NCBI GenBank assembly: GCA_008501785.1
Contig: QQUD01000129.1
Location: forward strand, 1-10,820
DNA length: 10,820 nt
Origin: Chloroflexota bacterium
GTDB lineage: Bacteria; Chloroflexota; Anaerolineae; Promineifilales; Promineifilaceae
Direction: 5' to 3'
Shown: positions 1-7,314 of the stretch, piece after piece
How the letters are laid out: every line of letters begins with the position of its first letter
How positions within the stretch are numbered: position 1 is the stretch's first letter
Position numbers and translations under genes: made by a program
The notes under the pieces: model-generated
Told to the model about the DNA's origin: nothing
Databases searched by the model: none
What the model saw: only the letters and a program-made list of their open reading frames with translations

Positions 1-15
1 GGGAAAATGAAGCAA

Positions 16-702
16 CTAATTATTCATGTTGAGTAATGCTCCAGGAACTGGCCGTAGGGGGTCATCAATGTTGTTGGCAGCGGCGATTGATTTCCAGTCG
101 CGACTGCGGCCTAAACGTCCAGCCATCTGCTGCACGGTATCCCCTGGACGTGTCTGGCTCAATGGCGTTGATGCACCAATCCCTGAGACTGATAAGTCGA
201 TGAGGGCATTGCCATTAGTCTTGTTAATTAAAGAAGCAATATTATCGCTTTTCATACTCAGAGAAATGGTTGCCCGGAGAGGCAAACCATCGGCTGAAAA
301 ATATTCCAACGTCTCATTTATTGAATCGACAACACCTTCAAAGATAAAGCTGCCCCACTGAAAGCGTGTTAAGGGTGGGGCACTCTTCGTTTCAACATTT
401 TTGGGCATAATAAACTTGACAATTTTTTGTGTCTCTTCTCGAACATCTTTAGATTGCCCTGATAGGATGTTTTCTGTGCCTGTTGTGTCAAAAAGCAGCT
501 CAACGGATAGTTTCGACGTTAAATTTCCAACGTTTTGGGCAGAAGCACCTTTCGGCTGTTCACCCCCCTTATTTTGATTTGCATAAGCGACCTTGAGCGT
601 TTGCGGATTGAAATGAACCTCAACCCGGCCTTCAGACGGGGAAGTTTTTTCTGAATTGCTTCCAATTTCAACTAGATATGCTTTTGCAACTTGTTCAATC
701 AC
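16..702 (-). CDS. eCIS hub/tube-adaptor protein: CIS_tube domain plus C-terminal LysM-like domain (Afp7/Pvc7-like)
   Basis: Likely adaptor between the inner tube and the spike of the contractile particle. The 228-aa product has a CIS-tube N-terminal domain (about residues 1-155). Signs are the FNPQTLKV strand (31-38) and the block FQWGSFIFEGVV (114-125) followed by GLPLRATISLSM (139-150), the usual F-WG-x-F-x-G ... G-P-x-RA pattern of this family. A short LysM-like domain follows (about 184-226: RPGDTVQQMAGR, then an IAAANNIDDP helix-turn and VPGALL). The longest reading frame begins with TTG at 708, but AGGAG at 710-714 leaves only one base before it. GTG at 702 has an ideal 7-nt spacing and is chosen here. 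It lies 20 bp after the second tube gene, and the order tube then LysM protein matches afp5-afp7 / pvc5-pvc7. The family call is firm; the exact Afp7 equivalence is inference. Confidence 0.85.
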   Translation of the reverse strand: MIEQVAKAYLVEIGSNSEKTSPSEGRVEVHFNPQTLKVAYANQNKGGEQPKGASAQNVGNLTSKLSVELLFDTTGTENILSGQSKDVREETQKIVKFIMPKNVETKSAPPLTRFQWGSFIFEGVVDSINETLEYFSADGLPLRATISLSMKSDNIASLINKTNGNALIDLSVSGIGASTPLSQTRPGDTVQQMAGRLGRSRDWKSIAAANNIDDPLRPVPGALLNMNN

Positions 703-709
703 AATCAAA

Positions 710-714
710 CTCCT
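710..714 (-). promoter_or_regulatory. Shine-Dalgarno AGGAG deciding the GTG start at 702
   Basis: On the minus strand AGGAG is followed by T, then TTG ATT GTG. The spacing is 1 nt to the TTG at 708 and 7 nt to the GTG at 702, so translation most likely starts at GTG and the first two codons of the longer frame are leader. Confidence 0.6.
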
Positions 715-722
715 TTTCGTCT

Positions 723-1196
723 TTATGCAGGCATTTCAATCGTGAAGTGGCGGTAAGCAATTTGCATCTCTTCAATTGCCAACAGCCCATCTTTAGCGTT
801 GAGAGCAGGCGCTTTAATTTTGATAGGCAAGCAGCCTTCCAAACCGAATTGCACTTGCGGGGTGCCTGCCCCATCTTGCATCACAATAAGACCGGATGCT
901 GTTGTGCCTCGCCCTTGGCCAGAAACAGCAACGGTAAACCACTTCCAAAGGTCTAAGTTTGGTGTCATGCCACGTTTTAGTGTGAGGTTGCCATAGGTAA
1001 CTGGCCCAACCAGATGTATTTGCTGGGTATTGTTGCCACCTTCTCGAACAATTTTGGGTTCCATCGTCATTTCCAGCCCATCACACTCTGCAAAGGCCGC
1101 ATCACACAAGGGGTTAGATAATCCAAACCGTTGGGGATTGTTGATCTTCAACTGCACATCAAACCGGAATGTGGTAAAGGGATTCTCACCGACCAT
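723..1196 (-). CDS. eCIS inner tube protein, gp19 family (second tube paralogue, Afp5/Pvc5-like)
   Basis: Tail-tube subunit of the T4 gp19/Hcp-like fold, 157 aa. It shows the family layout: an N-terminal FRFDVQLKI strand (10-18), the FAECDGLEMTMEP strand pair (35-47), the hallmark LTLKRGMTPNLDLWKWF (71-87) and the C-terminal LNAKDGLLAIEEMQIAYR segment (132-149). It resembles the upstream 150-aa tube only in these motifs. It follows the large second sheath, so it is probably the baseplate-proximal tube ring (Pvc5 role), which is inferred from gene order. Its ATG shares one base with the TAA stop of the sheath gene (TAATG). GGAGG at 1204-1208 sits 7 nt upstream inside the sheath gene, suggesting translational coupling. 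Confidence 0.88.
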   Translation of the reverse strand: MVGENPFTTFRFDVQLKINNPQRFGLSNPLCDAAFAECDGLEMTMEPKIVREGGNNTQQIHLVGPVTYGNLTLKRGMTPNLDLWKWFTVAVSGQGRGTTASGLIVMQDGAGTPQVQFGLEGCLPIKIKAPALNAKDGLLAIEEMQIAYRHFTIEMPA

Positions 1197-3871
1197 TACC
1201 GCACCTCCGTCGCACGAAGGCTGCCTTCGCTGGCTCTCAACAGTTGAACAACAATGAATTCCAGTGGTTGTGAGGGGGCAACCTGAATTTTAACCAGAAA
1301 TTGGCCTTGGTCGGTGCGACTTTGTGTGTTGATGCTTTCATCTGTTATCACTCGAAACGCTTCTTGTGGTGTTGCTCCGGCAAAAGCACCTAGACTAAAT
1401 AGATGCTGGCACAATATTTCTAAATCTTGCTTAGCACTTTGTCTTAGCCGAGTATCATTGTTTTCAAATACAAAGTCTAGCCCTTGCTCCAAGGCCATTT
1501 TGCGTAACAGGATGAGAAGTCTTCGAGTAGATAATTGCAGGAGCAAGCGGTAATCACTTAAAGTATGTGCGCTCATTGGCCGGAAATCGCGCGGTTCGGC
1601 ACGAATGATATTCACTTGCAGATTAAATAAATCACCCCAATCGCGTTCAGAAATGAAGGGGGTTAAACCAAGAACGCCGTTTAAAGGCTCGTTAGCAGGG
1701 GCAACCCAGACATTGCGCCTGCGCTCCCGTGAAGCAATCATGCCGCATATGGCGCCATCAGATGGCACGGCACGGCTTGTTGAATTTTGCCAATCTGGAC
1801 CAATGAGTAACCAGGGATGGTAAACGGCCGTATAGCTCAAATCTACATCCTGCCGAAAATTATTTGCATAGGCATCTCTTTGTTTTGGTAAGCCTAACTG
1901 TTGTCGCAGCAGTTTATGCCATTCGATACAGTGACGTTTTTCAAAATATTTAGGCAATGACAAAATACCAACCACATCTTGCCGAGCCTGGCACATGGTT
2001 ATCAATGCGCTTTGAATTTGCAGCAATGGGTTAATATCATCTACAAATGTTTCCAATGGCTTGAGAGATGGCAAGGATTCTGGCGCTTTTGTTGATTGTT
2101 CATGTGGGTCATCTTCCGATACCTCTTTGACAATGTCGGGATCACAGGGGAAAAAATTTTGACCATCTGAAATTGCTGGCGATGGAATTGCTTCACTCGA
2201 ATCAGGCTGGTCTGAATTGGAGTCGCAATTAGTTAATGTATTTGAAGGGGACGACGCTTGATTATGATTCTTTTCATTTGACGGTTCCCACGGTCTTTGA
2301 ACGGCATCAGGTAAGGCAATTAGTGCAACTTCTTGCGCAAAAAGCAAACTGTGCAACCCACTTAATTGCTTGTTGTCCACAAAATATTGTTGAAAGGCGC
2401 GATTCATTAAAGTATGTGCAGAAATATTGAGTGAAGCCAGCATTGAAACCAGATCGGAATCAAAAAAAGCATCAGGGTGGAACTTGTCTAAGCCATCATG
2501 ACCCACATCTTGAGGGGCAATAGTGGTAATGTCGTCTTCGGTCAATATTTGAACCATATCAAGGGGCAAATAGGTGGGTTTGATTTTGTCATCTAAATGG
2601 TAAGGAGCTAATAATCCGGCCCAGGAAATCGTTTGCAAACGGCCGTTTTCCCGATTCATTTCTATTCGTTCTCCAGCTTGAACCTGTCTATGCCACGCTG
2701 CTGTCTGCGCGGCTAGTAAACTGTCGCGGTGGTTCATGGGATCAAATAGTGAACTGGACTCTAAAAGCAGTAAATTACCCCAAAAATGCGGATGTTCTCG
2801 GTTAAAGGCCATCTCAACCAACGACGGCCGTTTGGCCACTTCGTCCCAAATATGTAGATCAAAACGCAGTCGCTCAATTTGGTTTATTTTAGTTGCTTCA
2901 GCAGGCAGGGTTTGATTAAGCTTAACATTTAGAAAGGCAGATGCAGTCATGGCAGTTTGCGTACCGGATGGTTGGACTTGCAAAGCTGACACCGGCGCCA
3001 GGAAACAATTTGCATCGTCCTTCAACCACAACACGTCTCCTTTTTCAATTTTCCCTACATCGTCTCCACTTAATATAAGTTTGTTGGGTTGGTCGCTGGC
3101 GTTTACCGAGACTATTGCTGAAATGGGTTCACTGCCGTTAAAAGTCAGCTTCTCAAAGGTTTTAATATTCTCTACTGAATTTACGTCTTGAGTAAGCTCC
3201 CAAACGTGAGTTGCTTCAACGATTGTGGTATCTTGAGTTGGATTGAGTGAGGGGATAACGGCCGTTACCGGAAACAACCAATGCGTATCATCAGAAAGCG
3301 TCAATTTCAGCACATCACCCGCCACAATTGCCCCAGGCGCACTGCCTGTTTGCCAAGATAATTGTTGAGGTCCCTCCAGCGCAAACATTTGCCAAGGGAG
3401 CGACGTACTTTGCAGACGACTCCCGAGTCGCAAGCGACTTGACCAGCGACCAACGGATGAAGCTTGAATTTGGACCAATTGTGGTTGAACAGTTTTGTTA
3501 CTGTTCAACCCATTCCCCTCATCCAACGAAATCATGCCTGGCAGCCGGAATTTGCTGGCTTTGGCAGCCTGACCCGCTACGCGCACAACCAGACAGCGTC
3601 GCCCGCCATTGGCAAAGTAAGAGGAAACGGCCGTTGGCAAATGTGCATACACCGTTTCTTTTCCCTCTTCACGAGCTAATGCCAAATCGCCCCCAAAAAT
3701 AGCCCGATACGTGTCCACATCTTCAATCTCAATGGGTGTATGAAGCGGTCCACGCTCGGCAAACCCAACAAAAGCTGCCACATCTAAAGGCGGTAACAGT
3801 TGTGGTGAATCGTAAGGAGCCGGACGAAAGATAACACCGGGCAATTGCGTGTCAGATAGGTGCTGAAGCAT
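1196..3871 (-). CDS. Very large second tail-sheath-like protein (Afp3/4 or Pvc3/4-like)
   Basis: Sheath-family protein of 891 aa, about 190 residues longer than the main sheath here. The N-terminus is sheath-like (VAAFVGFAERGP 31-42; AVSSYFANGGRRCLVVRVAG 81-100). The C-terminal third is the conserved sheath domain: ICGMIASRE (708-716), VWVAPANEPLNGV (721-733), GLDFVFENNDTRLR (797-810) and the final strand FLVKIQVAPSQPLEFIVVQL (858-877). The usual GRGYRLWGART-type motif is replaced by unrelated sequence around 757-770. Between the two lie a beta-rich insertion (about 100-330), an alpha/beta stretch (about 330-525) and an acidic Ser/Asn/Pro-rich linker (528-605). Start ATG has AAGGA 6 nt upstream. 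It lies 12 bp after the main tube gene. By position it is the counterpart of the accessory sheaths that form the ring(s) next to the baseplate; this role is inferred. Confidence 0.85.
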   Translation of the reverse strand: MLQHLSDTQLPGVIFRPAPYDSPQLLPPLDVAAFVGFAERGPLHTPIEIEDVDTYRAIFGGDLALAREEGKETVYAHLPTAVSSYFANGGRRCLVVRVAGQAAKASKFRLPGMISLDEGNGLNSNKTVQPQLVQIQASSVGRWSSRLRLGSRLQSTSLPWQMFALEGPQQLSWQTGSAPGAIVAGDVLKLTLSDDTHWLFPVTAVIPSLNPTQDTTIVEATHVWELTQDVNSVENIKTFEKLTFNGSEPISAIVSVNASDQPNKLILSGDDVGKIEKGDVLWLKDDANCFLAPVSALQVQPSGTQTAMTASAFLNVKLNQTLPAEATKINQIERLRFDLHIWDEVAKRPSLVEMAFNREHPHFWGNLLLLESSSLFDPMNHRDSLLAAQTAAWHRQVQAGERIEMNRENGRLQTISWAGLLAPYHLDDKIKPTYLPLDMVQILTEDDITTIAPQDVGHDGLDKFHPDAFFDSDLVSMLASLNISAHTLMNRAFQQYFVDNKQLSGLHSLLFAQEVALIALPDAVQRPWEPSNEKNHNQASSPSNTLTNCDSNSDQPDSSEAIPSPAISDGQNFFPCDPDIVKEVSEDDPHEQSTKAPESLPSLKPLETFVDDINPLLQIQSALITMCQARQDVVGILSLPKYFEKRHCIEWHKLLRQQLGLPKQRDAYANNFRQDVDLSYTAVYHPWLLIGPDWQNSTSRAVPSDGAICGMIASRERRRNVWVAPANEPLNGVLGLTPFISERDWGDLFNLQVNIIRAEPRDFRPMSAHTLSDYRLLLQLSTRRLLILLRKMALEQGLDFVFENNDTRLRQSAKQDLEILCQHLFSLGAFAGATPQEAFRVITDESINTQSRTDQGQFLVKIQVAPSQPLEFIVVQLLRASEGSLRATEVR
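2638..2647. repeat. Palindrome AACGGCCGTT, exact copy 1
   Basis: Exact 10-bp palindrome inside the second sheath gene, read as Asn-Gly-Arg. One-mismatch relatives lie at 1823-1832, 2823-2832, 4438-4447 and 8363-8372. Confidence 0.8.
3257..3266. repeat. Palindrome AACGGCCGTT, exact copy 2
   Basis: Exact copy inside the second sheath gene, read as Thr-Ala-Val, a different reading frame from copy 1. Confidence 0.8.
3626..3635. repeat. Palindrome AACGGCCGTT, exact copy 3
   Basis: Exact copy near the 5' end of the second sheath gene, read as Thr-Ala-Val. Confidence 0.8.
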
Positions 3872-3883
3872 TGTTTGTCCTTA

Positions 3884-4336
3884 TCAACCCAGCTCAATCC
3901 GTTCACAAGCCAATACTAGCTCTTCAATAGCAACGTCTGTGCCCTTAGCATTTAGCGTCGGGCCAGTATATTTCATCGGTCTGGCATTCAATAGTTTCCA
4001 TTCCATTGAAGTTGTTGTGCGATCTTCACTCAATAGTTGAATTGTGACTGTTCGTAATGCATCTTGGGAACCATTTCTCACTTCATCTAACCATTGGTAG
4101 AGATCAAGTGCGCCAATGACACCGCGCTTCAGCGTTATATCTGGCACTTTGTACATACCGGTAATTTTGCGAGGAGCATTGTCTTTTTCATTGCCATTGC
4201 GATACTCGGCTAGAGTAATTTCCATCCCTAATCCACTAACTTCTTGAAACCCTGCCTGAGCACTATCCGTATCGCCTGTACCTAAATCGACCAGAAAGTT
4301 AAACTGACTGTAGGGTCTTTCGCGAAACTCTGCCAT
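3884..4336 (-). CDS. eCIS main inner tube protein, gp19 family (Afp1/Pvc1-like)
   Basis: Tail-tube subunit, 150 aa, the usual length of the family. Motifs are clear: QFNFLVDLG (11-19), FQEVSGLGMEITLAEYRNGNE (30-50), VPDITLKRGVIGALDLYQWL (64-83), the WKLLNARPMKY strand (113-123) and LNAKGTDVAIEELVLACERI (128-147). It should polymerise as hexameric rings inside the sheath to form the tube that is driven into the target. AAAGGAG (4344-4350) lies 7 nt before the ATG and overlaps the TAA stop of the sheath gene, so the two are coupled. It directly follows the canonical sheath, which makes it the main tube. The order sheath-then-tube is the reverse of the afp1-afp2 order. Confidence 0.92.
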   Translation of the reverse strand: MAEFRERPYSQFNFLVDLGTGDTDSAQAGFQEVSGLGMEITLAEYRNGNEKDNAPRKITGMYKVPDITLKRGVIGALDLYQWLDEVRNGSQDALRTVTIQLLSEDRTTTSMEWKLLNARPMKYTGPTLNAKGTDVAIEELVLACERIELG

Positions 4337-4348
4337 TTTTAGTCTCCT

Positions 4349-6445
4349 TTAACTACGCCTTTCGGCTGTCCATTGACCAATGCGGAAGATGACAAATTCG
4401 GCGGGACGCACTGGAGCTACACCGATTAGGCAAACAAGACGGCCGTTATCCAAATCATTCTGCGTCATCGTAGATAAATCACACCGAACAAAATACGCTT
4501 CCTCAGGTTTTTCCCCAAAAAGGTGGCCCGATTTCCATTCGTTATATAGAAAATCTTCAACAGTTCGCCTTACCTTGGCCCACAATCTGTGATCATTATT
4601 TTCAAAAACAACCCATTGCGTTCCTAACTCAATAGACCGCTCTAAGTAAGCAAAATACCTGCGGAGATTGACATATTTCCATTCAGGATCAGAGCTTATG
4701 GTGCGTGCGCCCCAAAGGCGGTAGCCACGCCCATCAAAAAAGCGAAAACAGTTAATGCCTTCTGGATTAAGTACGTCTTGCTGCGCTTTGTTCAACAGCT
4801 TCTCAAAACCAATTGCCAGCCGCACAACCTCGTTGGCTGGGGCTTTATGGACCCCCTTCTCTACATCATTTCGAGCATAAATCCCTGCCACAAAACCACT
4901 AGGGGGTAGATTTATCTCTTCTCCTGTGATTGGATCCAAGGTTGTTACCCAAGGGTAGTAAAGGGCTGCGTGTTTAGAATCAATTTGTCCACGCCACTTT
5001 TGCACATCCGAGACAAGCTTTCCTTTAACTGAATCCAATACAGCAATGCGATACCGCATTCGTTCACAATGAGAAATCAAGTGAGAGGTAATTAACTGCG
5101 CCTGACCACTATTTAAATCAACAGTGGACCCCGGTGCGGCAACAATTGAAATATCGGCAATATTTTCAAAAGCCTTTAAGCCACTATTATCATTGTCATC
5201 TCCCTCATATTCAGCACCTGTAGGTCGTGTCCCATCATTACCACCTTTCAGCAACGCCCGAAGAGGATCAGTTGGGACCACGTCTTTTTTCTGTGTAACG
5301 CTTAATTTGGTAATTAACGCTTCTGCAATCGCAGGACCATTTGTTTGATTAGCCGCATTAAAAACAAGCGGCACGTACAATGCTGTTGCTCTGTTTCGTG
5401 GGGTTTCGCCAAACATCCGTCCGAGAGCACGGCGATGGTCTGGATGGAAAGAGAGGGTTTCCCAGGTTGTTTCTAGACCGTTTGGCCCAGGCATTCTGGC
5501 AGTCACATCAATTGTGACAATCTTTACCTCTTTTGCTTTATCTAAGGAATAAACCCCGTTATTGCTTTCCTCTTTGCCATCCCGCAAACGAAGTTGGTTT
5601 GTGTTTGTAGTTTCGTCAAAATACGGTTCAAGCCAATATAAACCGCCTGTGGAGTTATCTCCTGCCTGATCAGATTCGTTGTCAGGTTCAGATGAGTCAT
5701 TTGTAGATGATGGGGCACCAGGTGCAGAAGGCGTTTCAGCTTCTGAGTTTTCGTCTGGCTCAGCAGGTGCATCAGGAGTGTGTGTTTCGGGTGGTGTTTC
5801 AGTTTCTACCGTATCCTCTGAGTCAGAGGGTGCGTCACTATCATTTGTAGGTTTTGGAGTTACCAACACGAGGTCATAGTTTGTAGCGCCACTCAAGGCA
5901 TTCTGTGCAGTTAATATATTTTGCCCCAGGCGAAAGTTGAATGTAATCAACATATTGCCTGCGGCACCTGGATAACGCGCTCGAAATGTCCATGAACCTT
6001 CCGTCTGCTCCTTATCATTTGAGCTGTCTTCTGAGTTGGCAGCATTTTCTGCACCACCACCCACACTTACGTTATTTTCCTGCGACGTATTTTTTAACCA
6101 TTTTGCATATCCAGTAAATTTCTCCTTGCTCTTACCCTCTGTACTTCCTTCTTTTGGTTTGTAAACACGAGAAACATAAAGTTTAGTCCCGCCATTTTCA
6201 AAGAAGGCACGTACAGCGTGTGCCATAAAGTTGTCTTCTAAAGTAGTACCAAACTGAAGGGGATCAATTCCACCATAAATACGCTCAAAAGCAGCAAAGC
6301 TGGTCAACAGCTCCAGGGCCCCTTTGGTTGGACCAAAGCGTGTAGGGCCAACAAAGCCGGTAACTGTCGTGCTTACCCCTTCAATTGTTTTCGCACGATA
6401 GCTGGTTTCTTCAATGTAAACGCCGGGAGAGAGATATTCAGGCAT
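4349..6445 (-). CDS. eCIS main contractile tail sheath protein (Afp2/Pvc2-like) with acidic insertion
   Basis: Contractile sheath subunit, 698 aa. The N-terminal domain opens with MPEYLSPGVYIEE and has ALELLTSFAAFERIYGG (43-59) and AVRAFFENGGTKLYVSRVY (77-95). The C-terminal domain is canonical: SGFVAGIYARND (516-527), GVHKAPANEVV (531-541), INCFRFFDGRGYRLWGARTI (564-583), YVNLRRYFAYLERSIELGTQWVVFENND (591-618) and VAPVRPAEFVIFRI (676-689). Two hydrophilic insertions interrupt the middle: a Ser/Asn/Glu-rich stretch (about 118-150) and a highly acidic Thr/Ser/Pro-rich stretch (198-268). The open frame extends to 6469, but AAAGGAG at 6454-6460 is 8 nt upstream of the ATG at 6445, and sheaths of this family normally begin near M-x-x-YLSPGVY. 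This fixes the start. Confidence 0.94.
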   Translation of the reverse strand: MPEYLSPGVYIEETSYRAKTIEGVSTTVTGFVGPTRFGPTKGALELLTSFAAFERIYGGIDPLQFGTTLEDNFMAHAVRAFFENGGTKLYVSRVYKPKEGSTEGKSKEKFTGYAKWLKNTSQENNVSVGGGAENAANSEDSSNDKEQTEGSWTFRARYPGAAGNMLITFNFRLGQNILTAQNALSGATNYDLVLVTPKPTNDSDAPSDSEDTVETETPPETHTPDAPAEPDENSEAETPSAPGAPSSTNDSSEPDNESDQAGDNSTGGLYWLEPYFDETTNTNQLRLRDGKEESNNGVYSLDKAKEVKIVTIDVTARMPGPNGLETTWETLSFHPDHRRALGRMFGETPRNRATALYVPLVFNAANQTNGPAIAEALITKLSVTQKKDVVPTDPLRALLKGGNDGTRPTGAEYEGDDNDNSGLKAFENIADISIVAAPGSTVDLNSGQAQLITSHLISHCERMRYRIAVLDSVKGKLVSDVQKWRGQIDSKHAALYYPWVTTLDPITGEEINLPPSGFVAGIYARNDVEKGVHKAPANEVVRLAIGFEKLLNKAQQDVLNPEGINCFRFFDGRGYRLWGARTISSDPEWKYVNLRRYFAYLERSIELGTQWVVFENNDHRLWAKVRRTVEDFLYNEWKSGHLFGEKPEEAYFVRCDLSTMTQNDLDNGRLVCLIGVAPVRPAEFVIFRIGQWTAERRS

Positions 6446-6453
6446 AATTTTTT

Positions 6454-6460
6454 CTCCTTT
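6454..6460 (-). promoter_or_regulatory. Shine-Dalgarno AAAGGAG of the main sheath gene
   Basis: Strong ribosome-binding site 8 nt before the ATG at 6445. It lies downstream of the start codon of the longer frame (6469), so it excludes that frame as the main start. Confidence 0.75.
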
Positions 6461-6486
6461 TGATATCAATCAAATCAAGGTCGCCA

Positions 6487-7314
6487 TTATTTGGGCTGAA
6501 GCTCTAATGTTGATTGTTTTCCGGTTCTTAATATCAAGGTTTGGTCATACTGCAATGTCACTGACATGCTTTCTACGAACTTATCTTCAGTATAGTAAAT
6601 GTCTGCGTCTATTTGATTCATAATGTCACTTAATGTGGGCAGCGCATCTTCCGATAAATTAGCAGCCAGGGTGGGGGAATATTTTGTCGATACGGTAAGC
6701 GTCCATGTTTGCTGGTTAGGATGTATATTGGATGAGCCGTTTTGCATTTTTGTTTTGAATGAGGGATAAGGGAACATGATAGAAAAGCATCCCCTACTAT
6801 CTGAAAGGCCGTAGCGGGTACGGTCGTTTTCCTTAATCTTAATCAGGGCGAAAGTAGCCGGTATTTTCGTTGTTTTGTCAATCAGGCACCCTCTAACGGT
6901 TGCCATACCCACTTTAGAAGCACGAGATGGGGCAGAAAAAAGGTAAACCTTTGCACCTTGCTCTACATCTGGTTTGTACAAGCCACGATAAGGCAATGGA
7001 AGGGTAACTTGGAATTGGAGCGGCAAAAATCGATCTGCTAAATCTTTTACAGCTACAAAAAAGGGGCGGGAATTCAACGGAGTAGCAGGTGCAGAAGACG
7101 GAGATAATTTGATTGATTGAAGGCCCGGTAAATGGTGAAATGCATAATATCCAGACGCTGTGCGTACTGCCTTTGTAATCATATCAGGTGCAGATTTCGG
7201 CCAGGCAACCACTTCCAAATCTTCACGGATTTGTTTGTCCTCAGCCTGATCCCAAAAGCAAATGCCTAAAAATGTGTCAGTTGAAATTGTCTCAAGAATG
7301 CTAATCATTTTCAT
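6487..7314 (-). CDS. eCIS-associated protein of unknown function with a carboxypeptidase-regulatory-like beta domain
   Basis: Product of 275 aa with no signal peptide or membrane segment. The N-terminal half (about 14-105) looks like a beta-sandwich: FLGICFWDQAED (15-26), LEVVAWP (33-39), SGYYAFHHLPGLQSIKL (54-70), FFVAVKDLADRFLPLQFQVTLPL (85-107). The second domain (about 136-185) has the pattern of carboxypeptidase-D regulatory-like/prealbumin-like folds: a strand ATVRGCLID, then PATFALIKIKEN, then YGLSDSRGCFSIMFP. I know similar two-domain proteins beside DUF4255 genes in eCIS loci, but no experimentally assigned role. The gene overlaps the end of the DUF4255 gene. ATG at 7314 and ATG at 7308 are both possible and neither has a clear Shine-Dalgarno, so initiation is probably coupled to the upstream gene. 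It may be a particle decoration or assembly protein; this is inference. Confidence 0.75.
   Translation of the reverse strand: MKMISILETISTDTFLGICFWDQAEDKQIREDLEVVAWPKSAPDMITKAVRTASGYYAFHHLPGLQSIKLSPSSAPATPLNSRPFFVAVKDLADRFLPLQFQVTLPLPYRGLYKPDVEQGAKVYLFSAPSRASKVGMATVRGCLIDKTTKIPATFALIKIKENDRTRYGLSDSRGCFSIMFPYPSFKTKMQNGSSNIHPNQQTWTLTVSTKYSPTLAANLSEDALPTLSDIMNQIDADIYYTEDKFVESMSVTLQYDQTLILRTGKQSTLELQPK

Noticed and set aside
1..15. Start of the next eCIS gene
   Set aside because: Only a TTG could start on the minus strand here and there is no supporting Shine-Dalgarno; too short to judge.
5542..5879. Long frames on both strands over the acidic insertion of the main sheath
   Set aside because: They are by-products of the low-complexity GAx/TCx/CCx/ACx codons of the real sheath gene; neither has a start signal or plausible composition.
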